From assembly GCA_005882955.1 (NCBI GenBank), contig VBBB01000139.1, positions 1 to 21,288 of the forward strand: DNA of 21,288 nucleotides, written 5' to 3'. The translations under genes were made by a program, and so were the position numbers. The notes under the pieces are model-generated. The model searched no databases and was not told the DNA's origin. It saw nothing but the letters and a program-made list of their open reading frames with translations. This stretch comes from Candidatus Bathyarchaeota archaeon. GTDB taxonomy: Archaea > Thermoproteota > Bathyarchaeia > 40CM-2-53-6. Below are positions 5,573 to 14,213 of the stretch, in pieces (within the stretch, counting starts at the first letter, position 1; every line of letters starts with the position of its first letter).

Positions 5573-8500
5573 CTATTTTGCTCCCTTACGCGGCATCATC
5601 ATGGACACCTCTATCAGACCAGTGCCCATCGGTATCTGCTGACCAACAATGACATTCTCTGCAACGCCCCGCAGAGTATCAGTAATACCCTTGACGGCAG
5701 CATCCACAATCGTCGGGATTGTGATCTCGAACGCTGCCTTCGCAAGAGTGCTCGCCTTCTCACCGCTGACCCCGTGACGTCCCACCTGCAACACGTCACC
5801 GGAAGAGGTCATCATATCTGCCACGAGCATTACATGCCGGACGTCAACGTCTAGACCCTGTTCTTCTAGAACACCGAGCGCTTCTTTGACGATGACGTTT
5901 CGGGCTGCTTCTATTCCGAGCACTAGGGCTGTTTCGTTGATGTTGTTACTGACCGTCCGTGAAGTATCCACTCCGGGAACTTCTAGGGCTAGTGCGAGGC
6001 TTGAGCCTTCAGTCCGGACGATCCATTCGCCCTTTTCCTCAATAACCAACGCCCGCTTCACCGCGGGAATACCCTTGATATGGGCGACCGTCAGTTTACC
6101 CGCCAAGCGTCTGAACTGGGGAATCTCGAGATCCTTCGTCTTGATCTCCACAGAGTACGACTCGACCTTCACATCCGCATTCGCCAGGACCAGCGCCTCC
6201 CGGACTTCTTGGACGCTCACCTCTCTCTCCCTCATCGCTTGAGGATTCAGCTTCACATCAATCCTCATCCGTGTGACATCCGTCTCGAAGGTGCTGGCGA
6301 TGTCCCCGAGAGTTGTGTGAGTCAAGAGTGTCGCGACCTCTTGAGCCTTCTCCCGGCTCGTACGATGCTTCGCTTCCAAGAAGACAGTCATGTTGGGAGT
6401 CGAGGGAATCTTCCGGGCGTCCACTATCTCTATCAATCTCGGCAGGCCAAGAGTCACATTCTGTTCTCTGACTCCCGCGAAGTGGAAGGTTCGCAGCGTC
6501 ATCTGTGTACCGGGCTCGCCGATAGACTGGGCTGAGACTATTCCGGCTGCCTCGCCCGGCTCCACCAGCGCCTGCTTGTAGTTCTCGATTGTTCCAGCTA
6601 CTGCCTCGTCTACTCCCGTCTTGGTGAGCTTCGCGTTGAGCAGTGTCTGTCTCAGCTTGTTGAGAGTTAGAGGTGAGAGAACTTCCTTTGATGTGTCGAC
6701 CTGTTCCTCCACATACTCTTTGCCAGCTGCGGTTCCCTTCTTCATCGTAAGACGTACGCGTTCTACCAGCCTGTCTATGTTCACTGACTTGCCATGGTCG
6801 CTCTTGGCCACGTCGACTCCATCCTCACCATATCGTACTTGGATTATGTTGCCGCGAGAGTCTCTTACGGTAGAATCGTACTCGACTCTGAGATGTTCAA
6901 GGGCGTTGATGAGACGGCGCTGCATGTATCCGCTCTGCTGAGTCCTCACCGCAGTATCCACAAGCCCCTCTCTTCCTCCCATCGCGTGGAAGAAGAACTC
7001 TATCGGGTCCAGCCCGTCCCTATAGCTGTGATAGACGAAGCCCCGCGGCGCAGCTCGCATGTCTCCAGGTTTGAAGAAGCTGAGGGCTCTTCCTCTGTAT
7101 CCCCTCAAGATTCTCTTTCCTCGAATAGACTGCTGGCCCACGTTGGCAGTCATCTGTCCAATATTGAGCGACGAGCCTCTGGCGCCCGCCCTCGTCATTA
7201 TGACGCCGCTGTTGTCCATCTGGAAGTACTGGTCTGCGTATTCTCCCGCGACGTCGCGTGCTCTTGAGAGCTCGTTCATGATGTAGATTTCTAGCGACTC
7301 TTCAAGAGATTGTCCAGGAAGCCGCTCCAGTGTGCCCTTTCGATAACTCTCAATGTACTCATCCACCTTCTCCTCAGCCTTTGCAATCGCCTTAGTGATC
7401 TTTTCCTTGGTAGCTGGGGCTAGCTGGAGCTCGTCCATGGCATAGGTAAATCCGCGGAGTAGCATGAACCGGTCCAAGAGTCTCGTGACCGCGTTAAGGA
7501 ACCTCCTTGCCTCCTCCGCCCCATAGTCTTTGACGATTCGATGGAACAGACTCTCAGACTTTTCCGCGCCGATAGAGGCCTTGTCGATCACGCCCTGTTC
7601 GAGGACTCCGTCTTTGATGACCACGAACGCATCGTATGGACAATCATGCATAACGCCCTTGTCACAGTCTGCGCACTTGTAGTAGCTTGAAAGATTCGAC
7701 TTTGATACGAAGTTGAAGCCCTTCGGCAGTACGATGCTGAAGATCTGCTTCCCACTCCATCGCTCCTCGCCTTTTACAGTGACTGGTTCCGGCATCGGAC
7801 CCTCGTAGTTTGCCGCGGCGATGAGCTTGGACACGTCCTGACGGTTTAGCATTGTAGACTTTTGCGTCAGCAGAAACGCTGCCGTCAGGGAGTCGCGTAT
7901 TGCTGCGATTATTGGTCCACCATATCTTGGTGAGAGAATCTGGTCCTGTACCTGCATGAGAAGTCGGGCCTCAGTGCGCGCCTCTTCTCCTTGTGGAACA
8001 TGTAGGTTCATCTCGTCACCGTCGAAGTCGGCATTGTATGGCGTGCATACTGTCGGATTGAGTCTGAACGTCTTGTAGGGCAGTACGCGGACTCGGTGTG
8101 CCATTATTGACATCCGGTGAAGGCTTGGCTGGCGGTTGAACAGTACGATGTCTCCGTCTCGAAGATGTCTTTCGACGACGAACCCGGGCTGGACCGCTTC
8201 TGCGACCACTTTTCTGTCGGTTACGAATTCGAGACGAACTCGTCTTCCATCCGGCCTCACAATATAGAGTGCTCCTGGATAATTATCCGGGCCGTTATCG
8301 ATGAGCCGTTTCATCTCTTCGATATTGTGACCGGTAACTTTGTCGGGAATTGTCAGCCTGCTCGCAACATCCAGAGGGACCCCAACTTCGTTAATGTCGA
8401 GGTTAGGATCAGGGGACACCACTGTCCTCGCTGAGAAATCGACTCTCTTTCCGGACAGGTTTCCTCTGAATCTTCCCTCTTTACCTTTCAACCTCTGAAC

Positions 8501-9418
8501 CAGAGTCTTGAGCGCTCTGCCTGATCTGTGTCTAGCGGGTGGGAGGCCTGAGACTTCGTTGTCAAAGTAGGTCGTTACATGGTACTGGAGCAACTCGTGA
8601 AGTTCCTGGATGATATTGATGGGCACGCCTGATTCGAGTGCCTCACGAAGTTTCTGATTGATCCGTATGATGTCAACGAGCTTGTGCGTCAAGTCGTCTT
8701 CTGATCGGATTCCCGACTCGAGAGTTATGCTGGGTCTTACTGAGACAGGCGGGACAGGCATCACTTGGAGGACAGCCCATTCTGGCCGCGCGGCCTTCGG
8801 GTCCAAGCCCAAGAGGATGAGGTCATCGTCGGCTATCCTTTCAAGCCGCTCCCTAATTGTGCTAGGGGTAAGCCGGACTGCTCCGCCCTCCGCAACAATC
8901 TCGTGGAATGTCGTAGGTTTTCCATGCTCGATAGGATACTGTTTTTGGCTGCAGTGTGGGCACTGTTGGGTTTTCTTCGCGTCTCTGATAATCTCGTCTA
9001 GAAACGCGTCCGGTACGGTGTTGAGCCTCTCTTTCAGTTCCGCATATCGGGCCCTGTATTTCTCGATCTTTTCTTCAGTGAGCAGAATTCTTCCACAGTT
9101 CCTACAAGTTATTGATAGAAGTCGATGCGTCAGTTTTGCAAAGCTGACGTGAATTACGGGCTCAGACAGTTCGATGTGTCCAAAATGGCCGGGACACGCG
9201 GAGGCTGTGTTCCCACATGTCTTGCACTTTTGCCGTGGCTCTAGAGTTCCGAGCCGGCCATCCATTAGACCTGAGACGATGGGAACTCCGTCCTCGTCGT
9301 AAGTGTCTGCAGCCTGTACCTCCACGGCTGATAGCTTTCGGAGCTCCGTTGGAGATAATAGCGTGAAGCGTATGCTCTGTATTACCTTCGCTGTTTCGTC
9401 CACGGTTGCAAGGGCCAT
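5573..9418 (-). CDS. rpoA: DNA-directed RNA polymerase subunit A, unsplit (A'+A'')
   Basis: This is the largest, catalytic subunit, 1281 residues from ATG 9418. In order: the N-terminal zinc region with CKTC, then CPGHFGH; a second Cys pair CRNC; the pair CPHC; LSGKRVDFSARTVVSPDP (switch/lid region); the metal-binding NADFDGD at residues 462-468; the bridge-helix region near GMMG-like sequence AMGGREGLVDTAVRTQQSGY; and the A''-equivalent part with VEPGEAAGIVSAQSIGEPGT near residue 950. Most Euryarchaeota and Crenarchaeota split this protein into A' and A'' near residue ~890-900; here the frame runs straight through. Unsplit A is known from Thaumarchaeota, Aigarchaeota and Korarchaeota, so it is a lineage marker. 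It begins 2 bases after the rpoB stop. Confidence 0.98.
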   Translation of the reverse strand: MALATVDETAKVIQSIRFTLLSPTELRKLSAVEVQAADTYDEDGVPIVSGLMDGRLGTLEPRQKCKTCGNTASACPGHFGHIELSEPVIHVSFAKLTHRLLSITCRNCGRILLTEEKIEKYRARYAELKERLNTVPDAFLDEIIRDAKKTQQCPHCSQKQYPIEHGKPTTFHEIVAEGGAVRLTPSTIRERLERIADDDLILLGLDPKAARPEWAVLQVMPVPPVSVRPSITLESGIRSEDDLTHKLVDIIRINQKLREALESGVPINIIQELHELLQYHVTTYFDNEVSGLPPARHRSGRALKTLVQRLKGKEGRFRGNLSGKRVDFSARTVVSPDPNLDINEVGVPLDVASRLTIPDKVTGHNIEEMKRLIDNGPDNYPGALYIVRPDGRRVRLEFVTDRKVVAEAVQPGFVVERHLRDGDIVLFNRQPSLHRMSIMAHRVRVLPYKTFRLNPTVCTPYNADFDGDEMNLHVPQGEEARTEARLLMQVQDQILSPRYGGPIIAAIRDSLTAAFLLTQKSTMLNRQDVSKLIAAANYEGPMPEPVTVKGEERWSGKQIFSIVLPKGFNFVSKSNLSSYYKCADCDKGVMHDCPYDAFVVIKDGVLEQGVIDKASIGAEKSESLFHRIVKDYGAEEARRFLNAVTRLLDRFMLLRGFTYAMDELQLAPATKEKITKAIAKAEEKVDEYIESYRKGTLERLPGQSLEESLEIYIMNELSRARDVAGEYADQYFQMDNSGVIMTRAGARGSSLNIGQMTANVGQQSIRGKRILRGYRGRALSFFKPGDMRAAPRGFVYHSYRDGLDPIEFFFHAMGGREGLVDTAVRTQQSGYMQRRLINALEHLRVEYDSTVRDSRGNIIQVRYGEDGVDVAKSDHGKSVNIDRLVERVRLTMKKGTAAGKEYVEEQVDTSKEVLSPLTLNKLRQTLLNAKLTKTGVDEAVAGTIENYKQALVEPGEAAGIVSAQSIGEPGTQMTLRTFHFAGVREQNVTLGLPRLIEIVDARKIPSTPNMTVFLEAKHRTSREKAQEVATLLTHTTLGDIASTFETDVTRMRIDVKLNPQAMREREVSVQEVREALVLANADVKVESYSVEIKTKDLEIPQFRRLAGKLTVAHIKGIPAVKRALVIEEKGEWIVRTEGSSLALALEVPGVDTSRTVSNNINETALVLGIEAARNVIVKEALGVLEEQGLDVDVRHVMLVADMMTSSGDVLQVGRHGVSGEKASTLAKAAFEITIPTIVDAAVKGITDTLRGVAENVIVGQQIPMGTGLIEVSMMMPRKGAK

Positions 9419-9420
9419 GG

Positions 9421-12400
9421 CTAGGCCCTCTCCTCGAGGTTCAGTCTAGGTGCAATCCCGAGCGCCATGAGTTCCTGTACTAGTAGTTTGAACGCGTAGG
9501 ATATTGCGACAGGGGAGATCTGGGCTTTCTCTGCGTCTATTCTGCAGATGTACTTGTTCTGTTTGATATCGTGGTATGCGAGGGTTCCGCAGACTTCGCA
9601 GACGTAGGCTATGTACTTGTCAGACTCCTCCAAAAGCCTGTCTCGCAATAGTGCGCTCGCTCCGTGTCCTATGAGGCAGTCGCGTTCCATTTCTCCGAAT
9701 CTGAGACCTCCGCCTCGAGCCCGTCCCTCGGTGGGCTGTCGAGTGAGCATTTGGACCTGGCCACGGGCTCGGGCGTGCATCTTGTCCGAGACCATGTGGT
9801 GCAGCTTTTGGTAGTATACGACGCCAATGAACAGGTCAGCTGCAAGTTTTTCTCCCGTGATTCCATTGTACAGTGCTTCTCGGCCGCTACTTTCGAATCC
9901 GAGCTTGGTGAGGATCTCGCCGATGGCTTCAGGACCGATGTTCTCGAAAGCCGTCCCATCCATTATTTCGCCCATCTGAGACGCGGCCTTTCCCCCTAAC
10001 GTCTCCACGAACTGGCCAATCGTCATCCTGGATGGGATGGCGTGGGGGTTGATTATCACGTCCGGGACAACGCCGTCGACCGTGAAGGGCATGTCTTCCT
10101 GAGGTACAAGGAGTCCGATGACCCCCTTCTGTCCATGGCGTGAGGCGAACTTGTCACCCAGCTCTGGGACTCGCAAGTCCCTGACCTTCACTTTGACTAG
10201 TTTGCTTCCTTCAATGGATTCTGTGACAAATATCTGGTCTATCGTGCCTTGCTCAGAAGGCCTCATGGTCACGGACGAGTCGCGTTTAGTTGGACCCTTC
10301 ACCTCGAACTCTCGATACTCCTCTAGGAATCGCGGCGGACTTGTCCTACCGACTAGGACTGTGTTTCCTGTAGTCTCTGCCTCGGGCGATATCATTCCGT
10401 CCTCTTCGAGGAGACGATAGTAGCGGTCTCCTCTGTAGCCTCTAATGCCTGCCTCAGGAATCTCGAACTTGTCTCTTAGACCTCCAAGGTATTGTCGGCT
10501 CTCCGCCTCGTAGATCCTGTAGAATGTGGATCTGAAGAGTCCACGGTCCACGGATGACCTGTTAATGATGATGGCGTCTTCCATGTTGTATCCTTGGAAA
10601 GATAGGATCGCGACTACGACATTCTGCCCTGAGGGTCGTTCTAGATAGTTGAAGACCTCCATGGGCTTCGTCTGCACTATCGGGGTCTGTGGGTAGTGGA
10701 GGAGATGGGATCGTGAATCGACACGGGTGAAAAAGTTTGTAGAGAAAACGCCCAGTGCCTGCTTCGCCATTGCTGACTCGTAAGCGTTTCTGGGAGACTG
10801 GTTGTGTTCCGGGAATGGTATCAGGCTAGCGGCTATTCCGAGCATTACGTAGGGGGCGATTTCTAGGTGAGAATGATCTTTTCGCAGCTCGTGTTCATAC
10901 ATGGCGACAAGCGCGTTTTCTTCCTCGTCTGCATCAAGGAGTTCTACTACTCCGCTTCGAACAAGATCTTGCCAGTTTAGGCGTCCGTCGTCGACTGATG
11001 CTAAGTGTTCTTCGGTGAGTTTGGGTCTCCCTCCTTCGGCAACGATTAGCGGGCGGCGTACTCGGCCTGGGTCGCAGTTGATGTAAAGTTCTTTTCTTCC
11101 ACCCTCCACTTCGGGTGGGTGATATCCAAAGTTGACCTCGGAACTTATCTTGCCCTGTCGTCTGTATTCTCTCAGCTCTTCGGCGAGGGCCATTGGATCC
11201 TTCGAATAGCCGGCGATTATTCCGTCGACTACTACTTTCCCGCCAGTCGCGCGGAGTTTCTTGTCGGACTCTTCAACGGGTATGACTCCCATTCGACGGA
11301 GCTTCTCAACCATCTCGTGAGGATCGATTCCGACGCTGATACTGCTCGAAAGGGCGAGGTTCTTGACCAGTCCGCAGTTTGACCCTTCGGGTGTCTCGTC
11401 TGGGCACAGTCTTCCGTAGTGGGTTGGGTGAAGATCGCGGGCCTCCAAGTTTGGCTGGCTCCTACTCAGCGGTGATTGGAGGCGACGGAGGTGGCTTAGA
11501 GTGCTGATGAAGTTTGTTCTGTCGAGGAGCTGTGTGACGCCGATTCTTCCTCGAACCCAGTTACCAGTTGCGATAGCGTGCTGGACTCGCTCAGTGATTA
11601 TTCCAGGCCGGATCGCATTGGCGATGGAGAATTCGATGTGACGCCTGATGGTTATTCTCTCTAGCTGGTATTTTAGGTCCCGAGTGAGGTTTCGGAATGA
11701 TATTCTGAAAAGCTCGGCGAGAAGGGACCCGGCCAGTTTGAGGCGTTTGTTTGCGTAGTGATCCTTGTCGTCGGGATTTCTCCTTTGAAGCTTTACCTCG
11801 ATTATTCGGGTCGCGATTTCGGTGAGGAAGAGCCCCTTTTCCCTCCTGTCTGCGGGGACGCGCCCCATATGAGGAAGGAAGTTTCTGTCGAGAACTGATT
11901 CTGCTTTTCTGAGCCGGTATTCGTCGACCTGCCCGGGTGCGAGTCTGTTGCCGAGGTATAGTAGTGCGTCTCGCTGGTTGGTTGCCTCCAAGGATTTTTC
12001 GAATGATCCCTCTAGTTCGTTCTGGATGGTTGAATCTAGACTTACCAGTTCCGCGACTTTTGCGTCTTCCTCGAACCCGAGAGCCCGCATGACGATCATG
12101 AACGGTATGTCGCTGGGAATCCCTGGCATCGTGACATAGGTGCCGCCGTCAGCCTTGAGAGTGACTTCGATGCGGGCTCTGAAACCGACGGTTGTCGAGA
12201 AGATCTTGGCCTTGTAGGTCGGATTCACGCCAGTGTGTTCGATATCTACAAGGATTCTGTTTGCCGCGAGATCTTCTAGTGCAACTATTACTCGCTCGGA
12301 TCCGTTGACTATGAAATATCCTCCGGGGTCTAACGGGTCTTCGCCGACACCGATGAGATCGTCGCTGGATAGTTTGGAGAGAAGACAGATTCGTGATTTG

Positions 12401-12768
12401 AGCATGACTGGCAGATCGCCAACGTAGACCATTTCGGGCTGTCCTTCGCGTTCTCCGATAACCGGAATCATCTCCATGTGCAATGGAGCCGCGTAGGTGA
12501 GGTTGCGGATTCGCGCTTCCGCGGGATAGATGGATCGTTCTGTTCCGTCTACTTCTATTACGCGGGGTGCGCCTATCTCGACCTTGCCTAGTTTGATCTT
12601 GAGCGGATAGTCTCCTATCTCTATTGGTAGCTCTCCTACTTCGTCCACGATTGCTTGGAGTCCACGCTCGACAAAATCGTTGTAGGAGTCGATGTGCTGC
12701 CTAACTAGCCCGCTATCATGGATGAATTCTTTGGTTAGGTTCCAGAGCTGGGTTGTTGTTACTGCCAA
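9421..12768 (-). CDS. rpoB: DNA-directed RNA polymerase subunit B, unsplit
   Basis: The second-largest polymerase subunit has 1115 residues from TTG 12768, the length of an undivided archaeal B (methanogens and some others split it into B'' and B'). Clear motifs are LCPDETPEGSNCGLVKNLAL, EDAIIINRSSVDRGLFRSTF, KFASRHGQKGVIGLLVPQ near residue 870 with the active-site lysine region, and ARGGGLRFGEMERDCLIGHG close to the end. The C-terminal zinc site normally has four cysteines; here CEVC is followed by ICRID, so the last expected Cys appears as Asp. It sits between rpoH (25 bases away) and rpoA (2 bases away) in one operon. Confidence 0.98.
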   Translation of the reverse strand: MAVTTTQLWNLTKEFIHDSGLVRQHIDSYNDFVERGLQAIVDEVGELPIEIGDYPLKIKLGKVEIGAPRVIEVDGTERSIYPAEARIRNLTYAAPLHMEMIPVIGEREGQPEMVYVGDLPVMLKSRICLLSKLSSDDLIGVGEDPLDPGGYFIVNGSERVIVALEDLAANRILVDIEHTGVNPTYKAKIFSTTVGFRARIEVTLKADGGTYVTMPGIPSDIPFMIVMRALGFEEDAKVAELVSLDSTIQNELEGSFEKSLEATNQRDALLYLGNRLAPGQVDEYRLRKAESVLDRNFLPHMGRVPADRREKGLFLTEIATRIIEVKLQRRNPDDKDHYANKRLKLAGSLLAELFRISFRNLTRDLKYQLERITIRRHIEFSIANAIRPGIITERVQHAIATGNWVRGRIGVTQLLDRTNFISTLSHLRRLQSPLSRSQPNLEARDLHPTHYGRLCPDETPEGSNCGLVKNLALSSSISVGIDPHEMVEKLRRMGVIPVEESDKKLRATGGKVVVDGIIAGYSKDPMALAEELREYRRQGKISSEVNFGYHPPEVEGGRKELYINCDPGRVRRPLIVAEGGRPKLTEEHLASVDDGRLNWQDLVRSGVVELLDADEEENALVAMYEHELRKDHSHLEIAPYVMLGIAASLIPFPEHNQSPRNAYESAMAKQALGVFSTNFFTRVDSRSHLLHYPQTPIVQTKPMEVFNYLERPSGQNVVVAILSFQGYNMEDAIIINRSSVDRGLFRSTFYRIYEAESRQYLGGLRDKFEIPEAGIRGYRGDRYYRLLEEDGMISPEAETTGNTVLVGRTSPPRFLEEYREFEVKGPTKRDSSVTMRPSEQGTIDQIFVTESIEGSKLVKVKVRDLRVPELGDKFASRHGQKGVIGLLVPQEDMPFTVDGVVPDVIINPHAIPSRMTIGQFVETLGGKAASQMGEIMDGTAFENIGPEAIGEILTKLGFESSGREALYNGITGEKLAADLFIGVVYYQKLHHMVSDKMHARARGQVQMLTRQPTEGRARGGGLRFGEMERDCLIGHGASALLRDRLLEESDKYIAYVCEVCGTLAYHDIKQNKYICRIDAEKAQISPVAISYAFKLLVQELMALGIAPRLNLEERA

Positions 12769-12793
12769 ATTTTCACTTTCAAGAAACTATTTT

Positions 12794-13063
12794 TCAAAAA
12801 TCTTCTACTACATACCGGTAAAAGTCAGATTCACCAGCAGTAGCGCTTTTTCGGATTACCTTGACAATGTCTCCAGGTTTGGCGCCAATGGCTCGTACGG
12901 CGGGGTCTGTTGACTTTACGTATGGTATCTGGAAGGGTTTGATATGGTAGCGCTCTAGAACTTCTTTGGCTTCATTGGGCTTGAGGAGAACGTGTTTGGG
13001 GACAAGGTCGTGCTTGAATATGTCATAAGAGGGTTCCTTCTCTTTGATCTGTTTCTTGACCAA
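12794..13063 (-). CDS. rpoH: DNA-directed RNA polymerase subunit H (Rpb5 C-terminal homologue)
   Basis: This 89-residue subunit corresponds to the C-terminal assembly domain of eukaryotic Rpb5. Seen: HDLVPKHVLLKPNEAKEVL, ERYHIKPFQIPYVKSTDP, the turn DPAVRAIGAKPGDIVKVIRK, and a C-terminal YRYVVEDF. It is slightly longer than many archaeal H subunits because of a charged N-terminus. The start is TTG 13063; GAGGT at 13076-13080 on the minus strand is a Shine-Dalgarno-like site, though its 12-base spacing is long. It is first in the operon rpoH-rpoB-rpoA-rpl30e-nusA, with a strong TATA box about 76-84 bases upstream. The long leader (about 50 bases) leaves room for regulation. Confidence 0.97.
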   Translation of the reverse strand: MVKKQIKEKEPSYDIFKHDLVPKHVLLKPNEAKEVLERYHIKPFQIPYVKSTDPAVRAIGAKPGDIVKVIRKSATAGESDFYRYVVEDF

Positions 13064-13096
13064 GTACTTGCTACTACCTCAGTGGATGGACGGGTG

Positions 13097-13186
13097 GAGT
13101 CCGACCTACCAGGCTGGACGAGTGAAAGTAATCGGCCGTTTAATAAACCTAACACCATCCGGTTCTGTTAACTCTCCGTCGGACTC
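13097..13186. promoter_or_regulatory. Inverted 9-mers flanking the rpoH promoter (candidate operator)
   Basis: GAGTCCGAC (13097-13105) and its exact complement GTCGGACTC (13178-13186) lie on either side of the rpoH TATA box. Their midpoint, about 13141.5, falls within the box (13139-13147). A third shorter copy, GTCGGAC, is at 13205-13211. One arm is in the predicted untranslated leader and the other is upstream of the promoter. A dimeric regulator binding both arms is a reasonable inference; no such regulator is known to me. Confidence 0.4.
13139..13147 (-). promoter_or_regulatory. TATA box of the rpoH-rpoB-rpoA operon
   Basis: TTTATTAAA on the minus strand is the best archaeal TATA match near rpoH. 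Transcription would start near 13115-13118, leaving a leader of about 50 bases before the TTG at 13063. No other promoter is evident inside the tightly packed operon. Confidence 0.6.
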
Positions 13187-13666
13187 GTTCCCGTGTTAAT
13201 TATCGTCGGACCACGCGCTTACGACGCCTGCTGAGCTTCAGAAAAAAAAATGGTGGTCTTGGCACCGAGGTAACCGCTAAACGTCCAGAGAATCATCGTC
13301 CGGGCACGTTCAAAGACATTCCTCCTCAGCCAGTCTCCGACGATCAAAGACGCTGAACCTCGACTACCTGTTTATTCGACAGTCATGTAAAAAAATGTGC
13401 CGTAAGAGATGCTTTACTCTTTCACTGTAGTGACAGTGTTGCCCGACAAAGTTAACGGTCCTTAGAAGCCACGATAAGTTACCAGAATGGTCCATCCGGT
13501 TCCACCATCCTAGCTGCGAAAAAAAGACCGCCACAGTAGTTCGTAGGGTGTCTAGTCAAATGAAGGGTCAAACTTTCGGTTTACGTTTTGAAATCAAGCA
13601 GTGTGCAGAGGGAGAGGATTGTAATCAAGGGAGATCCTTTCTGGAGGGAATTCCTCCAAAGAGCTC
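13148..13666. other. Intergenic stretch with three T-runs on the minus strand
   Basis: I see no protein gene in these ~520 bases. Visible structure: poly-A runs on the plus strand (T-runs on the minus) at about 13242-13250, 13388-13394 and 13520-13526, spaced by 130-145 bases; a palindrome CACTGT-AGTG-ACAGTG near 13427; ATCGTCGGA (13202-13210) complementary to TCCGACGAT (13336-13344); and a TATA-like GAATAAAC on the minus strand near 13371-13384. Together they could mark one or more short minus-strand RNAs, for instance about 13350 down to 13243. No known RNA family was recognised. Confidence 0.4.
13242..13268 (-). terminator. Candidate T9 terminator upstream of rpoH
   Basis: On the minus strand a small hairpin (GGTG paired with CACC around a 7-base loop) is followed by nine T residues at 13250-13242. 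It would stop minus-strand transcription coming from the repeat or intergenic region before the rpoH promoter. Confidence 0.45.
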
Positions 13667-14152
13667 TTTTGTGTCGCGAGGACTAACGTTTTTGAGATTT
13701 TCGGAGAGGGGCCTCGCCAGTTGAAGCTGTTCTGGGCGAGTCTCACACTTCAGGGCCCAGAATGGATAGATCCGATGTTTTCGAGATCGCGGATTAAGCG
13801 TAGAGGTCAGCGTGAAAAAGTCGCAAGCTCAAATCGCATGCCCAGATTTCGGATCAGGGCATGTTCTGCGCTTGTCAGGTTTGAAATAGAAAGGTCTGGA
13901 ATGTTCTTTCTTCTCCCGCTTCTCTTCGAAGAAGGATTACCTTTTCTTAATTCTTTCAAGATCGACGAGTTTTGTGTCGCGGGATTTTTTTGTTTTGTAA
14001 ATTCTAGGGAGGGTGTTCTCGCCATCTGAAATGTTTCTGGGCGAGATTGTTGGTTTGTCGCGCAGAACAAGCTAATCAGCGCTTTTCAACTAGCGCACCA
14101 GCGGGATCATGGAAGCGTGAACTGGGCATCATATGAAATCTCCTCTCGGATC
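13667..14152 (-). repeat. Dispersed repeat, copy B (~485 bp, inverted relative to copy A)
   Basis: On the minus strand this repeats copy A from GATCCGAGAGGAG and TATGATGCCCAGTTCACG through to CGCGACACAAAA. It holds two subrepeats, 13970-14045 and 13667-13740. Each begins CTCGCCCAGAA, can fold by pairing CTCGCC with GGCGAG, and ends CGCGACACAAAA. Copy B keeps these hairpins better than copy A, so it is nearer the ancestral form. The minus-strand frame through the core stays open for about 87 codons (13807-14070) with ILKELRKGNPSSKRSGRRKN and SNLTSAEHALIRNLGMRFEL, but the first conserved ATG (14132, preceded by GAGGAG) opens a different, short frame of 18 residues. I do not recognise a family. 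It lies between the micro-operon and the rpoH promoter. Confidence 0.85.
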
Positions 14153-14213
14153 GCTGATCTGGGCTTGTTTTTGAAAGATTTCTCGGAATGGATTCTCCCT
14201 ATCTTATGGAGTC

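Noticed and set aside
5573..9418. Several plus-strand frames of 60-164 codons antisense to rpoA and rpoB
   Set aside because: They are Ser/Arg-rich mirror frames of highly conserved genes, with no domains or promoters of their own.
13243..13350. RNase P RNA or SRP RNA in the intergenic stretch
   Set aside because: A stretch with GAGGAGGAATGTC resembles RNase P only superficially; the conserved partner motifs and overall length are missing.
13721..14029. Plus-strand open frame of 102 codons inside repeat copy B
   Set aside because: It runs antisense through the subrepeat hairpins, has no recognisable domain, and is not preserved in copy A.
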